IMG/VR virus record: IMGVR_UViG_3300042554_002903
Coordinates: 1 to 64,000 of that record
Direction: 5' to 3' (one strand)
Origin: a virus
Length of the DNA: 64,000 nucleotides
The notes beneath the pieces are model-generated. The model worked only from the letters and a program-made list of their open reading frames with translations. It was not told where the DNA came from and ran no database searches. A program made the translations under genes and the position numbers. Shown here in pieces: positions 46,268 through 54,286 of the stretch; within the stretch, counting starts at the first letter, position 1; each line of letters starts with the position of its first letter.

Positions 46268-47254
46268 TTAGCGACCGCTTTTCTTCTTATCAAGGTACGC
46301 TCTAACAGCATCATCAGGGGTATTTGTGGTAGGTACCACACTGGCCGGGATGTTCGGGCTCGGGTTGTGAACCTGTGCCAGTACTTCCTGCCTTCCCTGA
46401 TTCTTAGCTGCTGTAACATTGGCCCGAACAATATCTTTCAAATACCGGTTCGCGAAAACAGCATTGAATATTTTTTCGGTGTCAAATGTTCCATCGGGTC
46501 TCACAACTCCAAAGTCTTTCATGTCCTTGCGAACCTGGTCTACCATTTCAGTACTAACCTTTAGTCCATACAATTCCTGATCAACAAGAGGGGTAACAAG
46601 AGACTCGATGTCGTTATCAAAACGCTCAACTACTTTGGCGAAATTCTCCTCATTCTGCTTTCTCATCGTTTCGATGGGGTTGATAAGCTCGTTGAGTTTT
46701 TTAGAATTTTCATCCTCGTAGCGTTTGCGCAGTTGATTCTCATACTCAATCTTTTGGGTCGGGCTCAGAGTAGAGTATCTTACAATCTCTTCTTCAAGCG
46801 CATCACCTTCAAGATTGTAGAAGTCTTTCAGTGCGTTCTGTACCAGCTTCTCGCCTTCCAGTTTACTTACGTCCTTCACCTTGTACTCGCTTATCAAGTC
46901 AGCCAGGTTCTTACCTGCTTCTTTGAATTTCTTGAGTAACTGGAAGTCCGGGTCTTCTGGGAGTTGAGGTGAGACCGGTTCATTCTTTTCATTCTTCTCT
47001 ACCGGAGTAGGAGGAGTTTTGGTCGTGTCCGTGGCGTCTTCATACCACGGTTTCTGTGCCGCTGCTTCTGGGGTTTCTACCGGTTCGGCCGGTACAACAG
47101 GAGCTACTGGAGCTACTGGTTCCGGAGTCACTGGTGGAGTTGGCGCAGAATCCACGACAGGCGCAACGGGTTCCGGAGTCACCGGTTCCACGGGTACAGC
47201 CGCAGGGGTTTGATTCCCGATAAGCTGTGCGATCTGATCTGCGAATTTGCTCAT
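46268..47254 (-). CDS. scaffold-like protein
   Basis: 328 residues. The first about 75 residues are Pro/Val/Ala repeats (PVEPVTPEPVAPVV), followed by charged coiled coils (YENQLRKRYEDENSKKLNEL; METMRKQNEENFAKVVERF-like) and a C-terminal basic tail. This, between portal and capsid genes, fits a scaffolding protein. The N-terminal repeat is DNA-level repetitive and may vary in length. Own promoter at 47263. Confidence 0.65.
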   Translation of the reverse strand: MSKFADQIAQLIGNQTPAAVPVEPVTPEPVAPVVDSAPTPPVTPEPVAPVAPVVPAEPVETPEAAAQKPWYEDATDTTKTPPTPVEKNEKNEPVSPQLPEDPDFQLLKKFKEAGKNLADLISEYKVKDVSKLEGEKLVQNALKDFYNLEGDALEEEIVRYSTLSPTQKIEYENQLRKRYEDENSKKLNELINPIETMRKQNEENFAKVVERFDNDIESLVTPLVDQELYGLKVSTEMVDQVRKDMKDFGVVRPDGTFDTEKIFNAVFANRYLKDIVRANVTAAKNQGRQEVLAQVHNPSPNIPASVVPTTNTPDDAVRAYLDKKKSGR

Positions 47255-47262
47255 ATATCTTT

Positions 47263-47294
47263 CAAAGTTAGTGTATTACAATTACATCTCCAAA
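47263..47294 (-). promoter_or_regulatory. TTTG-N20-TAACTTTG promoter
   Basis: Minus strand TTTG (47294-47291), 20 bp, TAACTTTG (47270-47263), upstream of the scaffold-like gene. The -33 lies in the portal stop region. The same -7 (TAACTTTG) is used at the portal promoter. Confidence 0.7.
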
Positions 47295-49444
47295 TCAGGC
47301 TCCTGCTGCTCCTGGCCTTGGGGCGGCATCTGGCTGGCGACTTCCACTTCTTTTCGATAGTTTGCGCCTTCCTGCCTTAATTGTTCCGGAGCCACACTTG
47401 CCTGGAGTTGAGCTTCTTGCTGCATCTGCATCATCTGCATTTGCATCTGTTGCTGCTTCTCTGCATCCCTTACACGTTTGCGCACGGCATACATTAATTC
47501 TGCTCTGAGTTCTGTGAAGGTTCTGCATTGCTCTATATTTAAGTAGTCTTCGAATGTAATGGCCTGGTTCTGAGCAAATGCTTGTGCCATGTTCAGTAAC
47601 CTTTCTCTTGCCTGTTCGTCGATGAAGTCGCGTATCTTTATATACGTACCGATCTCTTCGAACTGGAAGTCCTTCATTATTTTCAGGTAGCGTATACCAT
47701 CAGTACCTACTACCGGTATGTCGTTCTCGTCTTCTGAAATGGCTCCGAGTTTATATTGGTTGAGGGCGTGCCTTAACTGGTGCTCTATGAAACCTACGAA
47801 TCCCTGGTAGAGTGAGGCCGTTCCGAGATTGGACTGAGCAATTGTGCCGGCCTGTGTTTTCGCACCGACATATCCGCTCTGTTGACCGAGTGCGATCTTG
47901 GGTATGTTCACGATCTCTTCCATCAGTCTCTCTTCTTCCCGGCGCAGCGCAATTAACTGCTGTACGTTTGGATCGAGAGTCATGTCAACGACGTCAACCA
48001 ATCTTTTATACTTGCTGTCGTCATCCTCGCCGCTGGCTGAGTTAATCGTGCTTATACCCCAGAGTTCAAAATCCTTAAGTATAGATGAAGGTGTCTTACC
48101 GCCGGCCTTGTCTTCGTTGAATACGAAGTTCTTACCCTTGGCCTTATTGACCATCTTGGTGATCTCGTTGGTGAAGTAGTCGATCCTGTCCTGGTGGATA
48201 TGCAGACGTGATACAACCGAGCGGTTATCGCCGCCGATCATGTTCGGTACGAATACCTTAATAGGTAGTTCAACCTCACCTGGATTGTCATGCTTACGAA
48301 CTATGTTCGTGTCCTCACCGTAGTTGACCAGATATTTATCTCCGATCAGCGTGCCTTTATATACGGTCTTTACCCAGTACTCGCCGGCTTTATTCTTCTT
48401 GCGAATCTTGGCGTAGTGTGTATTACCGTACTTATCATTTACCTTTTCCATGCGTAGGTCTTTCATACCTACCCAGTATACTTCAGCAGCAGCCATCAGT
48501 GGCATACCTTGGTATGTTTTGTACCAGTGAGCTGAATAAGGTACATTGGTGAGACCCAACCGATCCATCGATCCCGATCCGGTCATATTTTTCAACTCAG
48601 CTATTTCTTCCATTGAGAGTTGATGACCATGTTGTTCCATGATATCGGAAGGCGTCATCCACTTAACTTCCCCTACGAAACGGGCCTCACTGTTGAAATC
48701 ATTATCTTTCGCGTTATCCCAGATCAGAGCCCAGGGTTCAACAACCGAGAAATACTCCCGGCCATTTTCCATTCTGTTTTTAATACCGGCTTTACCGGTA
48801 ATGAGAGCATAGTGCAGGGCGAGCTTGTACTTCTGACGGGCCTCATTACGAAGTAGGATATCCTCACACATACGCTGCGCAATAATATCACCCTTCTCTT
48901 TATAGTCATACATCATGAAGCGCTCGATATCCTGCTCGCTTTCAAACTCGTCTTCCTGTCCACCCATGGGTGAGAATTCAATACCATAAGAAGACATATC
49001 GGCAAATAGCTCGGCGGCTTGTTTCTTAAGCAGCAGCTTCTCGAGCATGGTAGTCTTACGATTCACCGCAGCTTTACTATTCAACCGGACCGATGGTTCG
49101 ATATTATCTACCATCTTGACTCCGGTACCCAGCATGAAGTCAATCAAGCCGGTCACCTTCTGTCCGGATATCCACACCGTAGGTAGAGGGTCGCATCCGT
49201 CTGCTGTCTGAGTTGTGTAGTAGTAATCCCGGTTACTCTGCTTACCCATATAGTAAGAGACCATGCGGATCATTTCATCGACCGGAGTTTCGTATGCGTT
49301 TTGTGAGTTACCTTGATTCTGAGGACGGGCGTCAAGCAATGTACGTTTCGCATTGTAGTGCGAGTATACAAAGCGGACGTTCTCCTTGTACCAGTCGATG
49401 CCTTTCGCTGTGTCAAACTGGGACGGTTGAGTGTGTACTGCCAT
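47282..49444 (-). CDS. portal protein
   Basis: 720 residues, the size of podoviral portals. Central region with VWISGQKVTGLIDFMLGTG and VLNSKAAVNRKTTMLEKLLL-like helices, a stem-like EMTKMVNKAKGKNFVFNEDKAG segment, and a C-terminal Gln/Met-rich coiled coil (QQQMQMQMMQMQQEAQ) resembling a barrel extension. First gene of the late operon, followed by scaffold and capsid. Promoter overlapping a motif copy upstream. Confidence 0.8.
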   Translation of the reverse strand: MAVHTQPSQFDTAKGIDWYKENVRFVYSHYNAKRTLLDARPQNQGNSQNAYETPVDEMIRMVSYYMGKQSNRDYYYTTQTADGCDPLPTVWISGQKVTGLIDFMLGTGVKMVDNIEPSVRLNSKAAVNRKTTMLEKLLLKKQAAELFADMSSYGIEFSPMGGQEDEFESEQDIERFMMYDYKEKGDIIAQRMCEDILLRNEARQKYKLALHYALITGKAGIKNRMENGREYFSVVEPWALIWDNAKDNDFNSEARFVGEVKWMTPSDIMEQHGHQLSMEEIAELKNMTGSGSMDRLGLTNVPYSAHWYKTYQGMPLMAAAEVYWVGMKDLRMEKVNDKYGNTHYAKIRKKNKAGEYWVKTVYKGTLIGDKYLVNYGEDTNIVRKHDNPGEVELPIKVFVPNMIGGDNRSVVSRLHIHQDRIDYFTNEITKMVNKAKGKNFVFNEDKAGGKTPSSILKDFELWGISTINSASGEDDDSKYKRLVDVVDMTLDPNVQQLIALRREEERLMEEIVNIPKIALGQQSGYVGAKTQAGTIAQSNLGTASLYQGFVGFIEHQLRHALNQYKLGAISEDENDIPVVGTDGIRYLKIMKDFQFEEIGTYIKIRDFIDEQARERLLNMAQAFAQNQAITFEDYLNIEQCRTFTELRAELMYAVRKRVRDAEKQQQMQMQMMQMQQEAQLQASVAPEQLRQEGANYRKEVEVASQMPPQGQEQQEPDLEM

Positions 49445-49450
49445 TTCCTA

Positions 49451-49482
49451 CAAAGTTAGCGAAAAAATAAGTGAGGCCCAAA
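49451..49482 (-). promoter_or_regulatory. late-operon promoter with operator overlapping -33
   Basis: Minus strand TTTG (49482-49479), 20 bp, TAACTTTG (49458-49451), seven bases before the portal start. A motif copy, TGGGCCTCAC on the minus strand (49480-49471), begins inside the -33 element. A protein bound there would block the structural operon. Confidence 0.75.
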
Positions 49483-49487
49483 TCGGA

Positions 49488-49543
49488 GCGGCGGGCCTGA
49501 AGGTGTTTATACCGAGAAGTAGGTTTAATGCGGCGGGCCTGAA
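49488..49543. repeat. 14-bp direct repeat GCGGCGGGCCTGAA
   Basis: Two identical copies (49488-49501 and 49530-49543), 42 bp apart, in the 440-base leader upstream of portal. Both contain GGGCCTG, close to the dispersed motif GGGCCTC. Function unknown. Confidence 0.5.
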
Positions 49544-49689
49544 AGCCTTTTTGAATTTTTAGACCGGACTTTTGAGAATATGGACCTGCGTTTGCTGCGC
49601 TATTCTGTTCACCGGTTCGCTCGACAAAAAATTTTTGCGAAATCCGCTTAAATATATTTATTTCTGTTCTCTTGGTGGTAATGATTGAG

Positions 49690-49865
49690 GCGATCAAGCA
49701 CACTTCCTCTAATCCTAAAGGTCACTTTAAAAAAAGGCCCTTTAAGTTAGAAGTGTGCTTAATTGGTCTCCAGTACGGTTAACGACATCGGCAGACCAAG
49801 CAATCAGAGTAAGCGCTGCGTTCTCTGACCTGTGAACACCTTTGAGGAACAGCCCTCGTTTTTAC
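49690..49865 (+). ncRNA. candidate structured RNA with terminator, upstream of the portal operon
   Basis: No ORF. Stems in order: AAGCACACTTC/GAAGTGTGCTT (49696-49706 with 49750-49760, 11 bp perfect), TTGGTCT/AGACCAA (49763-49769 with 49793-49799), CAGAG/CTCTG (49805-49827), GAGG/CCTC followed by GTTTTT (49844-49862), a terminator-like end on the plus strand. It may be a small plus-strand RNA. Alternatively the stems belong to the long leader of the minus-strand late transcript. Confidence 0.45.
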
Positions 49866-49884
49866 AGCTTGTTTCACTTTACTT

Positions 49885-50082
49885 CTAAGCTTTCGGTTTA
49901 TGTAAAATCCCCCAGTAACCGACAGCTACCATATCTTTCAATGGTAACCTTTTACAATTCCAACCCTGGTGCCAACCTTCTGGTTTCTCGTCTGCTGGAA
50001 AGGGACCACCTAAGTGATCGGTGCAAAGGTACAAAGAACGAAAAGAAAAGTCAACTTCTTTTTTAAAGCAACCACCCGCCAT
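49885..50082 (-). CDS. small leader-region protein, 65 aa
   Basis: 65 residues (MAGGCFKKEVDFSFRSLYLC, then DEKPEGWHQGWNCKRL). A full promoter (50122-50153) ends 40 bases upstream, which supports it. A second promoter (50024-50054) lies inside the ORF, so a shorter transcript also begins here. Cys- and Trp-rich second half. Could be a real leader protein or an accidental ORF in the late leader. Confidence 0.45.
   Translation of the reverse strand: MAGGCFKKEVDFSFRSLYLCTDHLGGPFPADEKPEGWHQGWNCKRLPLKDMVAVGYWGILHKPKA
50024..50054 (-). promoter_or_regulatory. strong promoter toward the portal operon
   Basis: Minus strand TTGAC (50054-50050), 18 bp, TACCTTTG (50031-50024). No motif copy in its spacer, in contrast to the plus-strand early promoters. 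The transcript would run through the structured leader into portal. Confidence 0.7.
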
Positions 50083-50121
50083 CTTGCGATGACGAGTGGC
50101 CGGATTTAGGGAGAAGTATTA

Positions 50122-50153
50122 CAAAGATAATACATTTGAAAACAAAATGCAAA
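50122..50153 (-). promoter_or_regulatory. TTTG-N20-TATCTTTG promoter
   Basis: Minus strand TTTG (50153-50150), 20 bp, TATCTTTG (50129-50122), upstream of the 65-residue ORF. Lies back to back with the plus-strand early promoter at 50167, forming a divergent control region. Confidence 0.7.
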
Positions 50154-50166
50154 TTTGAAAAAGTAC

Positions 50167-50197
50167 TTGACTTCTGTTGGGTCTCACATTACCTTTG
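50167..50197 (+). promoter_or_regulatory. early promoter with operator in spacer
   Basis: TTGAC (50167-50171), 18 bp, TACCTTTG (50190-50197). The motif TGGGTCTCAC occupies 50178-50187 and ends 2 bp before the -7. Start codon of the first gene at 50212. Confidence 0.85.
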
Positions 50198-50211
50198 TAC
50201 GAATTTACAAT

Positions 50212-50403
50212 ATGCATATAAAATCAAAATACATTAATGCGGTAGAAGATGCTATTGATTTCATCCAACATAATATTGATGGGGTATCTGATGAGCAAAA
50301 CGAAAAGGAAACACTTAATGTACTTCGAGAGCTTGTTAAAAAAATGCAAGAAAGTCAGCACAAGAAATTGGTCAGTTACTTTGTCCGCAAAAACGGAAGA
50401 TAA
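50212..50403 (+). CDS. small helical early protein
   Basis: 63 residues from ATG 50212, 15 bases after the promoter; longer in-frame starts would lie inside the promoter. Helical and acidic in the middle (NIDGVSDEQNEKETLNVLREL), basic end. First gene of the right early operon. Unknown. Confidence 0.6.
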   Translation: MHIKSKYINAVEDAIDFIQHNIDGVSDEQNEKETLNVLRELVKKMQESQHKKLVSYFVRKNGR

Positions 50404-50419
50404 TTGTTTATAAAACAAA

Positions 50420-50695
50420 ATGAAAGCATACAGATTAAAACACAAACCAACTGGTTTATTTTATCAACCATCAAGAGGTAATGGTAATTTATCAAAGTTC
50501 GGTAAACCCTATGTTTCAACGAAACCGAAAATAGAATGGGCTCTATGTTTAAGGATCAGGTTCTATTCTGTAAAGTCAGAACCCAAGGGACATCACAAAA
50601 TAATTTGTGATCATTTCAACATTCCTTTTAAGAACGGGTTTGTAGACACGTACGTAAAAACACAACCTGAAGATTGGGAGATTATCGAAATATGA
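50420..50695 (+). CDS. small basic early protein, 91 aa
   Basis: 91 residues, basic and aromatic (YRLKHKPTGLFYQPSRGNGNLSKFG...). The opening 'KHKPTGLFY' pattern is known from small phage proteins of unknown role. Second gene behind the operator-bearing promoter. Confidence 0.6.
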   Translation: MKAYRLKHKPTGLFYQPSRGNGNLSKFGKPYVSTKPKIEWALCLRIRFYSVKSEPKGHHKIICDHFNIPFKNGFVDTYVKTQPEDWEIIEI

Positions 50696-50709
50696 TCTGG
50701 ATATTACAA

Positions 50710-51084
50710 TCACTCCAAAATCTTGATGGTCACGTCGACGTAATCCTCACCTTTTGGTACCAGTACTTTCTTAATATGCATGGACCATATTGACTTATCA
50801 TTGAAGCCGTACTTCTTCTGTAGTACATCCAGTGTTGGTTTAATAGGGTTGTCGATATCGGAAGCACCATTGGAGAATCCGAATTCCAACCAGACCTCAA
50901 GCTTATCTGCTTTCTTCAGGTCCTTCTTCCAGGAAGGTAGGTTGTACATCACCTCGATTTCCCAGTTTTTATACTCCGGTGTTTTAAAGCGCCGGCCCTG
51001 CCATGCTTTATTCACACTCAGTGGTTTTATATTCACCTTGCTATGCAGCAGGATTGCCGGTATCTTACTTTTTCTAAGAGTCAT
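50710..51084 (-). CDS. rusA: RusA-like Holliday junction resolvase
   Basis: 124 residues. Signature of the RusA family: PLSVNKAWQGRRFKTPEYKNW, then GASDIDNPIKPTLDVLQKKYGFNDKSIW with the catalytic aspartates in DIDN and D near the end of the helix. Cuts recombination junctions made during replication or packaging. On the opposite strand to its surroundings, together with the gene at 51074. Confidence 0.9.
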   Translation of the reverse strand: MTLRKSKIPAILLHSKVNIKPLSVNKAWQGRRFKTPEYKNWEIEVMYNLPSWKKDLKKADKLEVWLEFGFSNGASDIDNPIKPTLDVLQKKYGFNDKSIWSMHIKKVLVPKGEDYVDVTIKILE

Positions 51085-51496
51085 ATCTTAATTTCTTTAG
51101 CAATTCATTGGGTCTCACATCATCTCTCAACTCCAAATCCCTGAACATTATATCCTCAACACTCACCCCATAGAACTCAGAAGCTATTATAGCTATCTTA
51201 GTCGAGAACATAAATGTTTCGCTATCGGTAAGGAAGTCACGGACACCGACATCAATCGTGATACCCATGTGTTCGATTATATTATCGCAGGTCATCTGCC
51301 GGCCCATCACCAATTTGAGATGGTGCAGATTCTTACGTACCCTCTGGCTTATTGTTCTGAGCTGCTCTTTAACATTCTCGTTAAAGTATAATCTTTTCGC
51401 ATTTGATATCCTGGCCTTACGTACAGGTATGGACGGCTCCTTCTTTTTTATTTCGCTGATCTCTGCCAGCAGTATGTCTTCTCGTGATAACGCCAT
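51074..51496 (-). CDS. unknown helical protein, partner of RusA
   Basis: 140 residues, helical and basic (ISEIKKKEPSIPVRKARISNAKRLYF; LRTISQRVRKNLHHLKL). The middle FYGVSVEDIMFRDLELRDDV suggests a DNA-binding or DnaA-like small domain, not verified. Overlaps RusA by 11 bases. A TAACTTTG -7-like element lies upstream, and a full motif copy TTGGGTCTCACATC (51108) near its 3' end. Confidence 0.55.
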   Translation of the reverse strand: MALSREDILLAEISEIKKKEPSIPVRKARISNAKRLYFNENVKEQLRTISQRVRKNLHHLKLVMGRQMTCDNIIEHMGITIDVGVRDFLTDSETFMFSTKIAIIASEFYGVSVEDIMFRDLELRDDVRPNELLKKLRYDS

Positions 51497-51534
51497 GAGT
51501 TCTGTCTTCTGTTACAAAGTTAAATAAAAAATGC

Positions 51535-51565
51535 TTGACTTTCATTCGGTCTCACTTTATCTTTG
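51535..51565 (+). promoter_or_regulatory. early promoter with operator in spacer
   Basis: TTGAC (51535-51539), 18 bp, TATCTTTG (51558-51565). Motif copy TCGGTCTCAC at 51546-51555 ends 2 bp before the -7. Gene start at 51583. Divergent from the RusA pair. Confidence 0.85.
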
Positions 51566-51582
51566 CAGAAATACCCAATAGA

Positions 51583-51855
51583 ATGAAAAAGTTTAAACTT
51601 AGTACAGTAGCCGCTATTGTCGTATATGCGATGTTAGTGGCCGGGCTTTCGTCTTGTTCAGGTGAATTTAACGATACCGACCAGAGCAAATTTGTAGTTA
51701 AAGAAGTTTTAGAACGAAGAGGAATGTCAAAAATGACAACATATAAAGTTTTAATGTTAGACGCTTCTGGTTTAGGAGCAACGTCTTTCTGGATGGTAGA
51801 TAGTGTTGGTAAGTATAACGTTGGTGATAGGTTGTGGTTGCAGCCTTGCCGGTAA
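51583..51855 (+). CDS. early lipoprotein
   Basis: 90 residues from ATG 51583. Signal peptide STVAAIVVYAMLVAGLSSCSG with lipobox (LSSC), then an OB-like small beta domain. A strongly expressed early lipoprotein could act in superinfection exclusion; this is inference. A 7-codon ORF after it is not called. Confidence 0.7.
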   Translation: MKKFKLSTVAAIVVYAMLVAGLSSCSGEFNDTDQSKFVVKEVLERRGMSKMTTYKVLMLDASGLGATSFWMVDSVGKYNVGDRLWLQPCR

Positions 51856-51906
51856 CTAATGGCTACACGAAACAATAGATAAAACACTTTTAGAATAAAT
51901 AAAATC

Positions 51907-52278
51907 ATGAGCAATAAAAAAGAAACGGCGTTAGACTGGGTAATTGGAAACCTGGAAACACAAATCAACATGTCAATACAAATTGACGGACAAACTCAAA
52001 CAGCAGAAGAGTATCGAAGAGGGTTACTCCAAGCTATAAGTTTTTGCAAACATGCCAAGCTGATAGAAGAGGAACAAATCGAAGATGCTTATAAGCAAGG
52101 TGTTATTGATGAATACGGCGACGCTTTGGATAAAAAGAGTATAGATTGTGACTACTACATGAAGACATTTACTACAGATAGTATCAATAAAAACAATGCG
52201 ATTGCGGTAGCCGAGAGATTATACTACGAAGAAAATGCTGAAATGTTTGCTGATGCTGTTTCTCGAAATGGCTTATAA
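51907..52278 (+). CDS. unknown acidic protein, 123 aa
   Basis: 123 residues, helical, acidic. Start NKKETALDWVIGNLETQINMSI. Located in an A/T-rich block (51.9-52.6 kb) with few motif copies. Function unknown. Confidence 0.6.
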   Translation: MSNKKETALDWVIGNLETQINMSIQIDGQTQTAEEYRRGLLQAISFCKHAKLIEEEQIEDAYKQGVIDEYGDALDKKSIDCDYYMKTFTTDSINKNNAIAVAERLYYEENAEMFADAVSRNGL

Positions 52279-52328
52279 CGTTTTGCGGCTTTGCGTAGGG
52301 CGATTTTTTAACGATAAACACCGATACA

Positions 52329-52568
52329 ATGACGGAAGAAACTTTAGAAACAATACTGTTGGGTCACATAACCAAGGAATTAAAAGACGAAATAGTAATA
52401 AGCCGACAAGTAAAGTTGGCTAAAACGATAATGCAAGCCTTACGTATACACGATGTTGTAGGTCAAAGCGAACAATCATCTAAAATTATTGATGACGAAT
52501 GTATGATATGTGGTGATGTTGCAGACACAAAAGATGGTTGGATTTGCGCAGATTGTAGAAATTTTTAG
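52329..52568 (+). CDS. small protein with C-terminal zinc ribbon
   Basis: 79 residues. Helical first part (LETILLGHITKELKDEIVI), then two Cys pairs CMICGD and CADC at the end, forming a likely zinc ribbon. Phage zinc-ribbon proteins often act in transcription or DNA binding. Not recognised. Confidence 0.6.
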   Translation: MTEETLETILLGHITKELKDEIVISRQVKLAKTIMQALRIHDVVGQSEQSSKIIDDECMICGDVADTKDGWICADCRNF

Positions 52569-52574
52569 AAGATT

Positions 52575-52634
52575 ATGTATAACGTTGAATACTACTTAAA
52601 GACATTCGGAAAAAATTCTGAAAAAAAAGATTGA
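52575..52634 (+). CDS. 19-residue peptide (tentative)
   Basis: ATG 52575 to TGA 52632-52634; the stop overlaps the -33 element of the next promoter. Lys/Glu-rich. It fills the gap between genes, but evidence for translation is thin. Confidence 0.3.
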   Translation: MYNVEYYLKTFGKNSEKKD

Positions 52635-52661
52635 CTTTATTTCAAAACCACTTTATATTTG
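52631..52661 (+). promoter_or_regulatory. early promoter lacking the operator
   Basis: TTGAC (52631-52635), 18 bp, TATATTTG (52654-52661). Same architecture as the operator promoters, but the spacer reads TTTCAAAACCACTT where the motif would be. A natural control for operator function. Confidence 0.8.
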
Positions 52662-52666
52662 CAATC

Positions 52667-52960
52667 ATGAACGAAGGAGAACTGAAGATACAGTTTAAAA
52701 AAGCAACCGACTATCAAGAGGCCCTTACTATAGGATACAAGACAATAGCTCTTGGATATCCAGGTGTAGCCTTTGAGATGGCTCAGACATTACTGCAGGA
52801 GTTAGCTAATGATCCCGAGCCAGAGAAGTTCCGCCCGTCACAGTTCGGACAGACCAGACATAAGAACTGGTTTCTCCGCCGGTACTATCACAAGCCAGGT
52901 AAGAAGACCAACGATATCAACGAGTTCTACTTTATAGCTAAGGAGAGTGTTGAGAAATGA
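52667..52960 (+). CDS. unknown early protein, 97 aa
   Basis: 97 residues from ATG 52667, six bases after the -7 element. Helical first half (QEALTIGYKTIALGYPGVAFEMAQTLL) and a basic RRYYHKPGKK segment. ATGA-coupled to the next gene. Heads the recombination block (SSB, exonuclease, HNH). Confidence 0.6.
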   Translation: MNEGELKIQFKKATDYQEALTIGYKTIALGYPGVAFEMAQTLLQELANDPEPEKFRPSQFGQTRHKNWFLRRYYHKPGKKTNDINEFYFIAKESVEK

Positions 52961-53376
52961 GTACTCGTAGACAGAGAAGGGAGACCCAACAGGAAGAACT
53001 TGAGACCAATCAGCGACTTGCACGATGGGGCTCATCACCAGATGGTCAGAAGCAATTAATCCGCTACAGTAAAACATTTGCCTGGGCTCTCAGACGAAGC
53101 AGGAAAGAGCTGGAGAACACGCTGGAAAGCAAGGTGATGTGCGAGTACCCTGTTGAGTCCCGGGATCTTAAAGAAGCTATCGCTCAGATGGATGACCAGA
53201 TGTGTTTCACAAGTAGTGGTGTAAGTAATACAGACAAGTACGCCATCGAAGAAGCACTCAGACACGTAGACAAGCAGACAGCCAAAGAGCTGGTCTACAA
53301 AACAAGTGAGAAGGAGAAAACACTGTGGGATAAGATCCGCTACTTCTTCTATCTGCTATTTAGAAAAACCAATTAA
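52957..53376 (+). CDS. unknown charged protein, 139 aa
   Basis: 139 residues, Arg/Glu-rich helices (STRRQRRETQQEELETNQRLARWG). Three motif or near-motif copies cluster at 52979-53040. Between an early gene and the SSB-like gene. Not recognised. Confidence 0.55.
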   Translation: MSTRRQRRETQQEELETNQRLARWGSSPDGQKQLIRYSKTFAWALRRSRKELENTLESKVMCEYPVESRDLKEAIAQMDDQMCFTSSGVSNTDKYAIEEALRHVDKQTAKELVYKTSEKEKTLWDKIRYFFYLLFRKTN

Positions 53377-53393
53377 ACCAGAATAATAAAAAC

Positions 53394-54029
53394 ATGCCAG
53401 CTTACAAAAATTACGGTGGCGGTAACCGAGTTTACCTATCCGTGCGCAATGGAAAATTAATGCAGTCTGCAAAACAGGATACCCCTGGAGCAGAACCCGT
53501 GAAGAACAAAGAAGGTGAAGTTAAATACTTCATCGTCTATGACGCAATCGAAGGCAAGATCACTGGCTTCGGAACTAAGGAGAACGAGTACAATGGTCAG
53601 AAGATCAAATCATTCTACTTCGACGTGACCGATTCCGAAAATACGTTCCGTATTGAGATCAACCAGGACAGTGGTAACTTCGTTTCGGTAGCAACCCGTT
53701 TCCCCAACATCGATTTCGATAAGAATGTTGTTGTACAACCGGCGGTATTCCCTACTGACAAAGGTGGTAAATCCTACTTCGTCTTCCTTAAACAGAACGG
53801 AGAGAATTTGAAATCCGCTTTTGAAAAAGAAGTCATGCCGAAGTGGGAAGCCATTACGAAGAAGAACGGTGATTTTTTATCATGGGATAAGACCGAGCAG
53901 ACAACCTTCCTGCTCAACGAGATCAACAAGCTGACAGAAAAACTGCCGTCAGCCCATGGCGCCGCACTCAGTGCTGTACCGAATGAGCTTGAAGGTACAG
54001 AAGGTGGAGATGACGATTTACCATTCTGA
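53394..54029 (+). CDS. single-stranded DNA-binding protein-like
   Basis: 211 residues. Beta-rich OB-like core (YLSVRNGKLMQ, EIEGKITGFG-type strands, SFYFDVTDSENTFRIEINQ) and a disordered acidic tail ending DDDLPF, the C-terminal tip that SSB proteins use to recruit partners. Directly before the exonuclease, as in recombination modules. The fold is inferred; the tail is clear. Confidence 0.75.
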   Translation: MPAYKNYGGGNRVYLSVRNGKLMQSAKQDTPGAEPVKNKEGEVKYFIVYDAIEGKITGFGTKENEYNGQKIKSFYFDVTDSENTFRIEINQDSGNFVSVATRFPNIDFDKNVVVQPAVFPTDKGGKSYFVFLKQNGENLKSAFEKEVMPKWEAITKKNGDFLSWDKTEQTTFLLNEINKLTEKLPSAHGAALSAVPNELEGTEGGDDDLPF

Positions 54030-54286
54030 TGCCAAAGGTAGGTAATCCGGATTTGGCAAGTAAGATTGCCGGTAAGGTTAATGAGGCCAAGGATAAAACC
54101 TTGGCTTCACCACCTGTCCACATGCAGCACCACGGTAAGGAACAGCGTTCCATCATCAGACAGGTGTGTATTAAATCGGCCTCAGAAGCGGTATCGCGTA
54201 TTCGCCCTGCAGGTTATACAATCAGCTCACTATCAAAAGAAATTATTACTCTGGCCGAAGAGCTGGAGAACTGGATAACACGATGA
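54029..54286 (+). CDS. unknown small protein, 85 aa
   Basis: 85 residues, Lys/Ala-rich and helical, with no recognised motif. Shares a base with the SSB stop and overlaps the exonuclease start (ATGA), so it is translationally linked to both. Possibly an accessory recombination factor. Confidence 0.55.
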   Translation: MPKVGNPDLASKIAGKVNEAKDKTLASPPVHMQHHGKEQRSIIRQVCIKSASEAVSRIRPAGYTISSLSKEIITLAEELENWITR

